From: Phycisphaera sp. | Lineage (GTDB): Bacteria; Planctomycetota; Phycisphaerae; Phycisphaerales; UBA1924 | DNA: 64,000 nucleotides | Assembly (NCBI GenBank): GCA_025916675.1 | Contig: CP098402.1 | Coordinates: forward strand, 863,205-927,204 | Direction: 5' to 3' | Shown: piece by piece, positions 1 to 9,234 of the stretch | Numbering within the stretch: the stretch's first letter is position 1 | How the letters are laid out: each line of letters starts with the position of its first letter | Notes under the pieces: model-generated | Databases searched by the model: none | The model's input: the letters and a program-made list of their open reading frames with translations, nothing else | Told to the model about the DNA's origin: nothing | Made by a program: the position numbers and the translations under genes

Positions 1-53
1 ATGGTGGGGGCGGTGATCAGGCCCAGGCCGATCATGATGCTCAGGTTCTTCAT
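1..53 (-). CDS. 5' end of a secreted or membrane protein (partial)
   Basis: Reading leftward from an ATG at 53, 17 codons are visible before the window ends. They give a short polar start followed by a hydrophobic Leu/Ile/Gly stretch (MKNLSIMIGLGLITAPT), which looks like an N-terminal signal peptide or first membrane segment. An AGAGGA Shine-Dalgarno-like sequence lies about 7 bases upstream, which supports the start. The product cannot be identified from so little sequence. It lies downstream of, and in the same direction as, the hypothetical gene at 102-1319, so the two could be co-transcribed. Confidence 0.55.
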   Translation of the reverse strand, partial: MKNLSIMIGLGLITAPT

Positions 54-101
54 CTGCGTTCCTCTCTTTGGAATCGGTGCCCCCACCAATGGAATACGGG
101 A

Positions 102-1319
102 TCAGGGCTCCAGCCAATCTGGGGCCGCGGGGAGTTCGTGTCGGATCATGACCGAGGTGGTGAGCGGCGGGTACGCCATGCGAACCCGGTGGAGTGCGAA
201 GTCGGTCGGATTCCAATCGCACTTCGAGAACGCGTGCCGCAGGAGCTTGGCGTAGCCCGGCACGTCGGGTGTGTGGACGTTCGAGAGCCCACTACCCATG
301 GGCTGGATCTGCTCGGGCACGCGCAATCGGTCTTGCTCGTCGGAGGTGAACGGCCGGCCCAACTCGCCGAACACGCACAGCTCGCGCTCTACGGCGCCGA
401 ACAGGTCTTTATGGACGAAGTGGTCGTAGATCAGTACCTCGGCCGGTGTGCTCACGCCGGTGCTGAAGAGGGCTCGGTCGCCGTCTTCGATCGCGTAAGC
501 CGGCGCGAGGTTGCGCACGACCTCGCCGGTCGTGATGGTGAGCTGGCCCGCTTGACCGATCTCGCCAGGCAGTAACTCGTCGAGCAAGAGCCCGGTGCCG
601 GTCTCGCGGCGTTCGAGGTTCGGCAACGGGTTGGTGGTGAAGCTGCCAAGCACAGGAACACCGCCGGTGATGCGCGCCGTCTCGGCATCAAGCGGTTCGC
701 GGTCGGGTGTGTCGGGAGCCGAACCCTCGCGGAACACGACGGCCTGACCGATCATCCATCGCGTGCCGGGGCGAGTGCGTCGCAGGTCGATCAGGCTGCG
801 GGCCTGGGCCATGTCCATCCAGCCGCGTCTGTCCTTCGAAGGCGCGAGGATCGAGCACGAGAGCATGCTGCGGGCCTGCACGCCCCAGATGTAGCTATTA
901 CCCTCGAAGGCGCGCTGACGCCAACGCGTATCGATGTCCTCGCTCGGCTCGGCCACGCACGATTCGAGCAGCATGTCCATGGCCGTTCGGTTGCCGGCGT
1001 GGGTCTCGATGAGGTGCTCGAACTTGGCCGAAGCCTCGCGGACGCTGTCGAGCAGGTCCCGATCGATTCCATGCTCTGCCGCCGAGCGAATCCAGGTCTC
1101 GATGCCCTTGGGCGTGGGCATGTAGCGGGCGGCAAAGAAAGGGTCGTCGCCGTAGGCCACCTTGGTGAGCTGCCAGGCGAGTTTGCGGTGGATGCCGAAG
1201 CCTTCGCAGATTTCGGGCAGTCCAGAGCCCGGCCTGCACTTGGTCTCGATGACCTGTGCGAACAGATCCCGGATCTCGGCCACTACGGCGGCGGCGTCGT
1301 CCTGGAAGGTGACGGGCAT
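102..1319 (-). CDS. Conserved-looking hypothetical protein with possible N-terminal helix-turn-helix
   Basis: A 405-residue soluble protein with no signal peptide or membrane segment. I do not recognise the family. Residues about 38-55 (GFGIHRKLAWQLTKVAYG) resemble a helix-turn-helix, and the protein begins with a helical, acidic stretch typical of a small DNA-binding or dimerisation domain. The remainder is a mixed alpha/beta region with many Arg/Asp pairs and no metal or nucleotide motif that I can see. A strong promoter-like sequence sits immediately upstream with almost no room for a 5' UTR. It could be a regulator, but only the weak HTH resemblance supports that; reality as a gene rests on length and clean coding character. 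Confidence 0.7.
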   Translation of the reverse strand: MPVTFQDDAAAVVAEIRDLFAQVIETKCRPGSGLPEICEGFGIHRKLAWQLTKVAYGDDPFFAARYMPTPKGIETWIRSAAEHGIDRDLLDSVREASAKFEHLIETHAGNRTAMDMLLESCVAEPSEDIDTRWRQRAFEGNSYIWGVQARSMLSCSILAPSKDRRGWMDMAQARSLIDLRRTRPGTRWMIGQAVVFREGSAPDTPDREPLDAETARITGGVPVLGSFTTNPLPNLERRETGTGLLLDELLPGEIGQAGQLTITTGEVVRNLAPAYAIEDGDRALFSTGVSTPAEVLIYDHFVHKDLFGAVERELCVFGELGRPFTSDEQDRLRVPEQIQPMGSGLSNVHTPDVPGYAKLLRHAFSKCDWNPTDFALHRVRMAYPPLTTSVMIRHELPAAPDWLEP

Positions 1320-1325
1320 AATCAG

Positions 1326-1353
1326 AGGATACCACGAATCGAAATAATGTCAA
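1326..1353 (-). promoter_or_regulatory. Sigma70-type promoter, probably leaderless, for the 102-1319 gene
   Basis: On the minus strand a perfect -35 TTGACA (1353-1348) is followed after 16 bases by TATCCT (1331-1326), a 4/6 match to the -10 consensus. Transcription would start 6-8 bases past the -10 box, which is at or next to the ATG at 1319. The surrounding 40 bases are distinctly AT-rich in a GC-rich window. No Shine-Dalgarno sequence fits between, so a leaderless mRNA is the simplest reading. Confidence 0.5.
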
Positions 1354-1413
1354 TAACAGTTTCTGAAACAATACATGGGCGTGTGTTTCTGGGTAAACTG
1401 GGCTGGTTGGCCT

Positions 1414-1437
1414 CAAGCCCGATTACGCTCGGTCGGG
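1414..1437. repeat. Inverted repeat in the 1320-1622 intergenic region
   Basis: AGCCCGA at 1414-1420 is perfectly complementary to TCGGGCT at 1431-1437 with a 10-base loop. No T-run follows, so it is not a typical intrinsic terminator. It could be an operator, or a leader hairpin for the GNAT gene that starts at 1623. The rest of 1320-1622 holds only the divergent promoter described separately; I see no further gene in it. Confidence 0.35.
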
Positions 1438-1622
1438 CTGGGCGATGGGTCCGAGAACCGCATATACCCGCCGCGTGACCGCGAGGCGTTCCGGAGCAAG
1501 ATGGGCGTGCTCGAAGGCTCCCGCGGATGCTCTGGCAGGGGAGCCCTTGGCCACACGTGCTCTGTCTTACGCTTCGTCCTTTGGTCTTAGAGCGGGACCG
1601 GGTGCCGGTTGTCGTGAACACC

Positions 1623-2438
1623 ATGCTTGAGCGAATCCAGAACACCGAGCGGCACATCCTTACGTCTGCCGGGGCAACGGTGGATTACGGCGACTATCTC
1701 GTGGCACGCTCGTCTCGGTACCCGAAGTGGTATCAGGCAAACATGATGGAGTTGCGTGTCAGCGGCGGCCGCTCGTTGTCAGATTGGGAGCAACTGTTTC
1801 ATTCTCACTTTGATCGGACGAGCTACCAGCACCTGATGCTGTACATCCCTGCGCGCAAGGGCTTCGAAGCCTTGTGCGATGAGGTCGACGAGATGACATC
1901 TGCGGATCAACTGGGTGCGCCGCCGCTTGTTGTCGAACGGATTGTATGGATGTTTGCGAACGAGTCGCGAAAAACCGCGCTCCCTGAAGGCATGGAAGTA
2001 TGCCGAGTAGAATTAGAAGACGACTACCGGGACCTCATCGAATTCGGGGTCGAAGAGTCCACCGAGGAACCGTGGTTCACGAACCGGGATGAGGTCAGAG
2101 CGTATATCCGATCCCGTCGCGAGGTCACCGATCGCATCGGCGTTCGATGGTATCGGTTGAGCCACTGCGGCGACCGCCGCATCCTGGCCCGGCTTGGGAT
2201 CTTCGAGTACCAAGGGATCTGCCGGCTCCAAGCTGTCGGGACGTTGAAATCGTTCCGAGGCCGGGGCCTCGGCAGCGCACTGGTCAACTACGCGATCGGC
2301 GAGGCTCTCCGGCGTGGATCTTCGGGGCTGGCGTTGAGCGCAGAAGCAGATTCGGTGGCCCAATCGATGTACCTGAAGGCCGAGTTTCGCGAGGTTGGTA
2401 CCGATATGTGGTTGATGCGATACCCGGGATCCGCGTGA
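1623..2438 (+). CDS. GNAT-family N-acetyltransferase
   Basis: A 271-residue protein whose C-terminal half (about residues 120-268) is a GCN5-related acetyltransferase domain. The acetyl-CoA pyrophosphate loop is visible as FRGRGLGSALVNYA (R-x-x-G-x-G/A pattern), preceded by a strand ending LQAVGTLKSF and followed by the usual helix. The YLKAEFREVGT segment matches the conserved C-terminal strand. The N-terminal 110 residues are unassigned and may be a degenerate second GNAT half. I chose ATG 1623 because in-frame sequence upstream of it is unconvincing as protein. Substrate unknown. Standalone transcription unit, convergent with the lipoprotein gene downstream. Confidence 0.75.
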   Translation: MLERIQNTERHILTSAGATVDYGDYLVARSSRYPKWYQANMMELRVSGGRSLSDWEQLFHSHFDRTSYQHLMLYIPARKGFEALCDEVDEMTSADQLGAPPLVVERIVWMFANESRKTALPEGMEVCRVELEDDYRDLIEFGVEESTEEPWFTNRDEVRAYIRSRREVTDRIGVRWYRLSHCGDRRILARLGIFEYQGICRLQAVGTLKSFRGRGLGSALVNYAIGEALRRGSSGLALSAEADSVAQSMYLKAEFREVGTDMWLMRYPGSA

Positions 2439-2484
2439 GTGTCGGCCCCACTGTTGGCGAAATCGGATCTCGAATTGTCTCGAT

Positions 2485-2514
2485 AGAGGCACCGTCAACA
2501 GAGGCACCGTCAAC
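2485..2514. repeat. Perfect 15-bp tandem duplication
   Basis: AGAGGCACCGTCAAC occurs twice in immediate succession (2485-2499 and 2500-2514) in the gap between the GNAT gene and the convergent small lipoprotein gene. It may be a slippage duplication or a short binding-site pair. Confidence 0.7.
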
Positions 2515-2561
2515 GAACGAGCTACTTGTCGTGTCGAGCTCACCCTAGAGTTCGTTGTGAT

Positions 2562-2819
2562 TCAGAGAGCTACAGCGAGACTGACGCTGAATGCGGGAAG
2601 TTCGATCGCCGCCATGGGGTGATATCTTGCGAGATATGCCAGGCCGAACTGGTTCAGGGCTTCTTGGGTGCATTCGCTGAGCGTGTCCGAAGTGAGCCGG
2701 CTGCGTTGCTGGTCGCGGAGCATCCGACTCGGATCGGCAGAGTAGACTCGGACCTCGCGGATGCATCCGGTGAGGAGACATACAACAAGTGCCAGAACTA
2801 ACGCGATCGCGCTACGCAT
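2562..2819 (-). CDS. Small putative lipoprotein
   Basis: An 85-residue product with a classic lipoprotein signal: Met-Arg, then a hydrophobic core (SAIALVLALVV) and a lipobox LLTGC with Cys at residue 19. The mature part, about 67 residues, has no recognisable domain; it contains a conserved-looking ARYHPM segment. No clear Shine-Dalgarno sequence precedes the ATG, so the start and even the gene are not certain. The lipobox is the main argument that this strand is the coding one. It lies tail-to-tail with the GNAT gene and downstream of the aldehyde dehydrogenase gene, 160 bases beyond its stop. Confidence 0.45.
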   Translation of the reverse strand: MRSAIALVLALVVCLLTGCIREVRVYSADPSRMLRDQQRSRLTSDTLSECTQEALNQFGLAYLARYHPMAAIELPAFSVSLAVAL

Positions 2820-2980
2820 CGGTTTGCTCGTATGGGCAAGTTTGCATAGCCGCTACCGCTGATTTCTGGCGAGATGTTGTCAGATAAATGCGACCATGAA
2901 CGGGCAGTCGCCTGCGATGGCGACCCTGAGACAGGCACCGTGTGGGTATCGGTGGAGGTCGTGTTACCAGAAATGCTCGC

Positions 2981-4408
2981 TTAGACCTTACGAACGACCA
3001 TCAGCCGGACCTCGGTCATGTCGTCGATGGCGGATCGGATACCCTCGCGACCGATGCCCGAGTCTTTTAGGCCGCCGTAGGGCATGTGATCGACACGGAA
3101 GGAGGGCACATCGTTGATGATGACGCCGCCGGCTTCGATCCTGTCCCAGGCGTCGTGCATGTGGCGAACGTCATTCGTGAAGACACCCGCCTGGAGCCCG
3201 TAGCGGCTGTCGTTCACCTCTTCGATCGCGTCGTCAAAGGTCGAGAACCTAGACAGGATGACGACAGGGCCAAAAGCCTCTTCCCGATACAGCTTGGCCG
3301 ATCGAGGAACGCCCTCCAAGAGCGTGGCCTCGAGCATCGAGCCGCGCCGAGCGCCGTGAGCGAGGATGTTGGCCCCGCCATCGGCGGCTTCTCGAACCCA
3401 CGACTCGACCCGTGCCGCGGATTCTTCGTTGATGAGCGGGCCGATGGACACGTCGCGGTCTTTCGGATCTCCGCTGCGCAGGCCCTTCACAGCCTCGATC
3501 AGTCGCGATCGCAATTCGTCGTACACATCGTCGTGCGCGATTACCCGCTGCACGCTCACGCAGCTCTGGCCCGACTGGTAATAACCGCCAAAGATGATGC
3601 GCTTGACGCAATCTTCGAGGTCCACGCCACGGTCGACGACGCATGCGGCGTTGCCTCCAAGCTCGAGCACGACACGTTTCATGCCGGCTTGTGCGAGCAG
3701 CATCTTGCCAACCTTGTCCGAACCGGTGAAGCTGAGCAGGCGCAGCCGCTGGTCGGTGGTGAAGGGGCCCGCGTGCTTGACGTCGCATGGGAGGACGCTG
3801 AAGGCACCTGGCGGTAGTTCCGTCTCGGCCAGCACCTCGCCCAGGATGAGCGCCCCGATAGGCGTCTTCTCGGCGGGCTTGAGGACGAATGGGCAGCCAC
3901 ATGCGATTGCTGGGGCGACCTTATGGGCCACGAGATTGAGAGGGAAATTGAACGGCGTGATGAACGAGCAGGCACCGATCGGGACCCGCTGGGTCATGCC
4001 GCGATAGCCTTCGGCCCGCTGGGAGATATCCATAGGCATCACCTCGCCGCCGATTCGGGTGGATTCTTCCGCGGCAACCTCGAACGTATCGATGAGGCGG
4101 GCAACCTCGCCCTCGCTGTCTTTGATGGGCTTGCCGGCTTCGATGCACAAGGCCATTGCGAGTTCGTCGGCGCGTTTGCGGAACCGGTCGACACAGTGCG
4201 AGAGGATCCGCTTGCGAACGAAGGAGGGCAGACGCCGCATCGGTTCGGTCGCGTCGGCGCACGCCTGGATCGCGGTCTCAATGTGCTCGGGTCCGGCGTT
4301 GGCCACGCGCGCCGCGACCTCACCCGTGTACTTGTCGAGCACGTCGAGGTCGTTGTTGGGCGCTTCGGGCTTGTTCGCAAGGTAGAACGGGTAGGTGTCC
4401 TTGAGCAT
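2981..4408 (-). CDS. NAD(P)-dependent aldehyde dehydrogenase
   Basis: A 475-residue member of the aldehyde dehydrogenase superfamily, oxidising an aldehyde to a carboxylate with NAD(P)+. The NAD-binding fold contains ITPFNFPLN and KPAEKTP. The general base is Glu249 in LELGGN and the catalytic thiol is Cys283 in SGQSC, spaced 34 residues apart as in the family. The C-terminal EEAFGPV and PYGGLKDSG motifs are intact. The start is ATG 4408, with AGAGGA overlapping the stop of the upstream acetolactate-synthase-like gene 11 bases away, so the two are very probably translated from one message. Substrate cannot be read from sequence; pairing with a ThDP enzyme suggests an aldehyde made by, or competing with, that enzyme. 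Confidence 0.93.
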   Translation of the reverse strand: MLKDTYPFYLANKPEAPNNDLDVLDKYTGEVAARVANAGPEHIETAIQACADATEPMRRLPSFVRKRILSHCVDRFRKRADELAMALCIEAGKPIKDSEGEVARLIDTFEVAAEESTRIGGEVMPMDISQRAEGYRGMTQRVPIGACSFITPFNFPLNLVAHKVAPAIACGCPFVLKPAEKTPIGALILGEVLAETELPPGAFSVLPCDVKHAGPFTTDQRLRLLSFTGSDKVGKMLLAQAGMKRVVLELGGNAACVVDRGVDLEDCVKRIIFGGYYQSGQSCVSVQRVIAHDDVYDELRSRLIEAVKGLRSGDPKDRDVSIGPLINEESAARVESWVREAADGGANILAHGARRGSMLEATLLEGVPRSAKLYREEAFGPVVILSRFSTFDDAIEEVNDSRYGLQAGVFTNDVRHMHDAWDRIEAGGVIINDVPSFRVDHMPYGGLKDSGIGREGIRSAIDDMTEVRLMVVRKV

Positions 4409-4419
4409 GGCAGTTCCTC

Positions 4420-6066
4420 TCAGATGCGGCAGACCTGCTGGCCCAGGCGTTCGGTGAGCTTCATGTTCTCGCGATAATCGACCCGCGCGACGAGCAGCGA
4501 TGGGCCTGGATGGTCGAGTGATCGCTTCAATGCCGGCAGGAACTCGGTGCTGTTCTCGACGCGCTCGCTCCGCCAGCCGAAGGCCTCACCCAGGCCGATC
4601 CAGTTCGGATTCCCGAACGAGAGGTCGGTGTGCCTACCAAACTCGGCTTGTTGTTTCCACTCAATAAGGCCGTACGCCTGGTCCTCCCAGACTATGGCGA
4701 CGACGTCGAGCTTCATGCGTGCGATGGTTTCCATCTCCTGCACGTTCATCAGGAAGTCGCCATCGCCACAGATCGCGACACAGTGGTGGTCCGGGCGTGC
4801 CAGCTTGGCGCCGATGAGCCCAGGCAGAGCTTGGCCCATCGAGCAGAAACCGTTGGGGATGAGGCAGGTGTTGGGCTCGATGCACTGATAATGTCGGCCG
4901 ATCCACATTTTGTGCGCGCCCACACCGCTGAGCACGACATCGCTTGGGCCAAGGGCCTGGCGCGTGTCCCACAGCAATTTCTGGGGTTTGATGACGCCTT
5001 TCGTGTCGTCGTTGGCATGCTCGGCAAACTCCTCGAGCATCGATTGTCGGACCTGGGCCAGGCGATTGGCGTGCCGGTTCGGACCCCTCTTTGATTCGAG
5101 CAACCGCCGCAACTCGATCAGACCCGCAGCAACGTCACCAACCAGCTCGACCTCGGGGTGGTACGACGTATCGATCTCGGCGGGTGTGAAGTCGAGGTGG
5201 ATGATACGGGTCCTGGGCCCCACCCAGTTGCGAGGCGGGTATTCAACGAGGTCGTAGCCGATCGCGAGCACGGTGTCGGCCTCGATGAGTTCCTGGGCGA
5301 TCTCATCACGCTGCTGGATGCCGACCGTGAATAGGCAGTGCTCGGAGTCCATCGAGACGGCACCCTTGCCCATGAAGGTCGTGACGACTGGCAGGCCGAA
5401 CGCCTCGGCGAGCGACCGGATTTCGTCCGAAGCGCGAGTGCGAATCCCACCGTTGCCGCTGAGGATCATGGGCCGGTCGGCGCTGGCCAGCATATCTGCG
5501 GCGGCTTGCAAGGCATCGGCATTGGGTGTCGGTCGCCGGTAGCGTCGCGGCGTGAGCGGCTTGGCGTCGGAGTCACGCTTTGCGATGTCTTCGGGTAGCT
5601 CGACAAGCACCGCGCCGGGCTTCTCACCACGGGCGAGCCGGATGGACTTGCGGATGACCTCGGGTATCGACTCGGCCGTGCGAATACTCGTGGCCCATTT
5701 CGTCACCGGATCGAACATCGCGATGGCGTCCATGATCTGGTGCGATTCCTTGTGCAGACGATCGGTGGAGCCCTGACCCGTGATCGCCAGCAGTGGGGCA
5801 TGGTCCATATTGGCGTCGGCGATGCCGGTGACCATGTTGGTGGCCCCAGGGCCGAGCGTACCGATGCAGCCGGCGGGCTGGCCTGTTAGCTTGCCATAAG
5901 TCGAAGCGGCGAAGACGGCTCCCTGCTCGTGCCGGGTGATGTAGATGTCGATCGAGGAGCCTTCGAGCGACAGCATCATGTCGGCGTTTTCTTCGCCCGG
6001 TACGCCAATCAGGAACGGGATGGCCTCTTCTTCGAGGCATCGAACAAATAGATCGGACGCTTTCAC
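4420..6066 (-). CDS. Acetolactate synthase-like thiamine diphosphate enzyme (large subunit type)
   Basis: A 548-residue ThDP-dependent enzyme in the acetolactate synthase/benzoylformate decarboxylase superfamily. It has the N-terminal Pyr domain with the catalytic Glu in RHEQGA, a central Rossmann-like domain (SGNGGI), and a C-terminal PP domain with the GDGDFLMN cofactor-binding motif. No small regulatory subunit gene is adjacent, which fits a catabolic or specialised role rather than valine/isoleucine biosynthesis. GTG 6066 is the likely start because AGGAAGG sits 8 bases before it; an ATG at 6084 lies upstream of that ribosome-binding site. The gene lies 30 bases downstream of the RND permease and 11 bases upstream of the aldehyde dehydrogenase. 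Exact reaction uncertain: acetolactate synthase, or a related decarboxylase/carboligase. Confidence 0.88.
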   Translation of the reverse strand: MKASDLFVRCLEEEAIPFLIGVPGEENADMMLSLEGSSIDIYITRHEQGAVFAASTYGKLTGQPAGCIGTLGPGATNMVTGIADANMDHAPLLAITGQGSTDRLHKESHQIMDAIAMFDPVTKWATSIRTAESIPEVIRKSIRLARGEKPGAVLVELPEDIAKRDSDAKPLTPRRYRRPTPNADALQAAADMLASADRPMILSGNGGIRTRASDEIRSLAEAFGLPVVTTFMGKGAVSMDSEHCLFTVGIQQRDEIAQELIEADTVLAIGYDLVEYPPRNWVGPRTRIIHLDFTPAEIDTSYHPEVELVGDVAAGLIELRRLLESKRGPNRHANRLAQVRQSMLEEFAEHANDDTKGVIKPQKLLWDTRQALGPSDVVLSGVGAHKMWIGRHYQCIEPNTCLIPNGFCSMGQALPGLIGAKLARPDHHCVAICGDGDFLMNVQEMETIARMKLDVVAIVWEDQAYGLIEWKQQAEFGRHTDLSFGNPNWIGLGEAFGWRSERVENSTEFLPALKRSLDHPGPSLLVARVDYRENMKLTERLGQQVCRI

Positions 6067-6096
6067 TGCATGATCCTTCCTCAACGACTCGACGAG

Positions 6097-9000
6097 TCAT
6101 CCCGCGGGTCGCTTGCGACTCACGATGCCACGAATCACCACGTAGAATACGGGTGTCAACAGCAGGCCAAACAGCGTAACGCCCAGCATGCCGCTGAACA
6201 CGGCTGTACCGAGGGCCTGCCGCATCTCTGAAGCCGGCCCCGAAGCGATCAGCAGCGGCACTACGCCCAAGATGAACGCGAAGGCGGTCATCAGGATGGG
6301 GCGTAGCCGCAGCCGGCAGGCCTCGACCACGGCGTCGAAGCGATTCTTGCCGCTGTCTTCTTGGACCTTGGCAAACTCAACGATGAGGATCGCGTTCTTG
6401 GTCGCCAGCGCGACGAGCACGACGAAGCCGATCTGGGTCAGAATATTGTTGTCCATGCCGCGTAGCCAGACACCAAGGATGGCGCACAACAGGCACATGG
6501 GAACGATCAGGATGATCGCCAGTGGCAACGACCAGCTCTCGTACTGGGCCGCCAGCAGTAGGAATACGAACAGGACGGCAAGCGGAAAGACGTAGATCGC
6601 GGTATTGCCGGCGAGTTGCTGCTGGTAGGCCAGATCGGTCCACTCGTAGTTCATGCCGCGGGGCAGCACGTCGGCGGCTAGTTGATCCATGATATCGAGC
6701 GCCTGGCCCGAGCTGATGCCAACATTGGCACGACCATCGAGGCTCGCGGCAGGATACAGGTTGTGCCGCTGCACACGGTCCGGACCGGTGACCGACTCGA
6801 GCGAGATCACTGAGCCGAGCGGGACCATGTCGCCGTTCGTGTTGCGTGTTCGCAGCCGCATCACGTCTTCGGGCGTGAGGCGGAACTCGGCGTCGCCCTG
6901 GGCGGTGACCCGATAGGTGCGACCAAGCAGGTTGAAATCGTTGACGTAGGACGATCCCAAGTACACGCTCAGCGTCTGGAAGACGTTCTCGACTGGCACA
7001 TCGAGCATCTGGGCCTTGGTTCGGTCGATGTCGGCGAAGAGTTGTGGTGTGTCGGCACGAAACGTGGAGAACGCGCCGGCCAGGCGTGGATCGCCCCGGG
7101 CGGCGTTGACGAGTTCGCCTGTAGCGGCCTGGAGCATCTCGTAGCCGCGGCCACCACGATCCTGCACCTGCATGCGGAAGCCTCCGCCGGTGCCAATGCC
7201 GCGGATGGCGGGAGGGTTGAGCACGATGATGGCAGCGTCTCGGACATCACCGAGTCGTACTTGGAGGTCGGGCAGAATGTCGAACGCGGTCAGGCCGCCC
7301 CGCTCCTCGAAGGGCTCGAACGCGGTGAATACGGCCGCGGCGCTGGGTGAGTTCGTTCGCGTGGCACCGGAGAAGCCGGCGAAGGCAACGGCGTTGCGAA
7401 TGCCCGGCGTGTCGAGGGCGATCTGGGACACCTGCTGCACTACGCGATCGGTCCGCTCCAGGGAGGCACCCTCGGGCAACTGGATCGCGACGATGAGATA
7501 CCCTTGATCCTGCTCGGGCACGAAGCCGGCGGGCACCTTGTTGAACATGTAGCCCGTACCGCCGAGTAGCGCGACGTACACGACGAGAGCGACAACCGAT
7601 AGCCGGACCAGCCTTCGTACGGCACTCGCGTAGAGCGAGGATCCCGCATCGAAGGCCTTGTTGAAGAGCCAGAAGAACCAGCCGGTGAGGAACCACCAGA
7701 CCTTGCCGATGATGCCTCGATCGCTGGCTTCCTTCTTGAGCAGGATGGCGCATAGCGCCGGGCTTAGCGTGAGCGAGTTGATCATCGAGATGACCGTGGC
7801 GCCCGCGATCGTGAGGGCGAACTGCCGGTAGAACTGCCCGGTGATACCACTGATGAATGCCGTGGGAATGAACACTGCCACGAGCACGAGTGACATGGCG
7901 ATGATCGGCCCGGCAACCTCATCCATGGCCTTACGGGTTGCTTCGCGGGGCTCCAGGCCCTCCTCGATGTTCCGCTGGACGTTCTCGACCACGACGATCG
8001 CGTCGTCGACGACGATGCCGATGGCGAGCACCAGCCCGAACAGCGAGAGGTTGTTCAGCGAGAAGCCCAACGGCGCCATGATGGCGAACGTACCAATGAG
8101 CGAAACAGGGATGGCTGCGAGCGGGATGATCGCGGCGCGCCAGCTCTGGAGGAAGACGACGATCACCAAGACGACAAGCACCACCGCCTCAAAAAGCGTG
8201 TGGATGACCGCGTTCACCGAGTCCTCAATGAACTTGGTGGGGTTGTACACGACCGTGTGCTCAAGCCCGTCGGGGAAGTCTTGCGAGAGCTCGTCCATCG
8301 TTTGGAGGACGGACTCGGCCGTGTCGAGCGCGTTCGATCCGGGCCTCTGGAACACCACCATCGCGACCGCCGGGTCGCCGTCGAGGTAGCTGTTGGTGGC
8401 GTACTCACGCGCGCCGAGTTCGACTCGGGCGATGTCGCGAACACGGAGCAGGCGTCCGTCTTCGCCGGTCTTGACGACGACGTTGGAGAACTGCTCGGCA
8501 TCGGCGAAGCGGCCCTGGGCGTTGATGGTCACCTGGAAGGCCTGGCCTTCGGGCACCGGCGGCTGCCCCAGCGTGCCCGCGGCGATCTGGACGTTCTGCT
8601 CGCGGAGCGCTGCTACGACGTCCTGGGTCGTTAGCGAGAACGACGCCATGCGATCGGGATCGAGCCACACACGCATGCTGTACTCGCGAGCCCCGAAGAA
8701 TTGCACCTGGCCGACGCCATCGATGCGCGAGATTACGTCCCGAATCTGCAGGAACGCGTAGTTGCTGATATACAACTGATCGCGCGAGTCGTCGGGCGAA
8801 ACCAGGTGGACGACCAGAAGCAGGTCCGGAGAGCTCTTGTTGGTCGTGATTCCAAGGCGGCGAACTTCTTCCGGCAGCCTGGGTTCGGCGACCGACACGC
8901 GATTCTGCACCAGCACCTGGGCGCGGTCCAGGTCGGTCCCCGTCGCAAACGTCACGGTGAGTTGCATCTGGCCGTCGCCGGTCGACTGCGAGGACATGTA

Positions 9001-9234
9001 CAGCATGCCCTCGACGCCGTTGACCTCTTGTTCGATTGGGGTCGCGACCGTTTCGGCGATGGTTGCGGCGTTAGCGCCAGGATAGCTGGCGGTCACGACG
9101 ATCGTGGGCGGTGCCACATCGGGGAACTGAGCCACCGGCAGGCCCAGATACGAGAGCGCACCCACGATCATGGCCACCAGCGAAAGCACGATGGCGAACC
9201 TCGGGCGATCGATGAAGAACTTTGGGAGGTTCAT
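6097..9234 (-). CDS. RND-family multidrug efflux permease (AcrB/MexB type)
   Basis: A 1045-residue inner-membrane transporter with the two-fold HAE1/RND architecture: short N-terminal cytoplasmic tail (FFIDRPRFAIVLS), TM1, large periplasmic porter loop, TM2-7, second loop, TM8-12. The proton-relay pair is present in TM4 (GIVVDDAIVVVENV), and the TM10 lysine in LATKNAILIVEFA. Length matches the family. Its ATG overlaps the stop of the adaptor gene by 4 bases (ATGA), so translation is coupled. No outer-membrane channel gene follows; the expected TolC/OprM partner must be encoded elsewhere. Instead the operon continues into a ThDP enzyme. Likely exports hydrophobic drugs, solvents or metabolites by proton antiport. 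Confidence 0.96.
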   Translation of the reverse strand: MNLPKFFIDRPRFAIVLSLVAMIVGALSYLGLPVAQFPDVAPPTIVVTASYPGANAATIAETVATPIEQEVNGVEGMLYMSSQSTGDGQMQLTVTFATGTDLDRAQVLVQNRVSVAEPRLPEEVRRLGITTNKSSPDLLLVVHLVSPDDSRDQLYISNYAFLQIRDVISRIDGVGQVQFFGAREYSMRVWLDPDRMASFSLTTQDVVAALREQNVQIAAGTLGQPPVPEGQAFQVTINAQGRFADAEQFSNVVVKTGEDGRLLRVRDIARVELGAREYATNSYLDGDPAVAMVVFQRPGSNALDTAESVLQTMDELSQDFPDGLEHTVVYNPTKFIEDSVNAVIHTLFEAVVLVVLVIVVFLQSWRAAIIPLAAIPVSLIGTFAIMAPLGFSLNNLSLFGLVLAIGIVVDDAIVVVENVQRNIEEGLEPREATRKAMDEVAGPIIAMSLVLVAVFIPTAFISGITGQFYRQFALTIAGATVISMINSLTLSPALCAILLKKEASDRGIIGKVWWFLTGWFFWLFNKAFDAGSSLYASAVRRLVRLSVVALVVYVALLGGTGYMFNKVPAGFVPEQDQGYLIVAIQLPEGASLERTDRVVQQVSQIALDTPGIRNAVAFAGFSGATRTNSPSAAAVFTAFEPFEERGGLTAFDILPDLQVRLGDVRDAAIIVLNPPAIRGIGTGGGFRMQVQDRGGRGYEMLQAATGELVNAARGDPRLAGAFSTFRADTPQLFADIDRTKAQMLDVPVENVFQTLSVYLGSSYVNDFNLLGRTYRVTAQGDAEFRLTPEDVMRLRTRNTNGDMVPLGSVISLESVTGPDRVQRHNLYPAASLDGRANVGISSGQALDIMDQLAADVLPRGMNYEWTDLAYQQQLAGNTAIYVFPLAVLFVFLLLAAQYESWSLPLAIILIVPMCLLCAILGVWLRGMDNNILTQIGFVVLVALATKNAILIVEFAKVQEDSGKNRFDAVVEACRLRLRPILMTAFAFILGVVPLLIASGPASEMRQALGTAVFSGMLGVTLFGLLLTPVFYVVIRGIVSRKRPAG

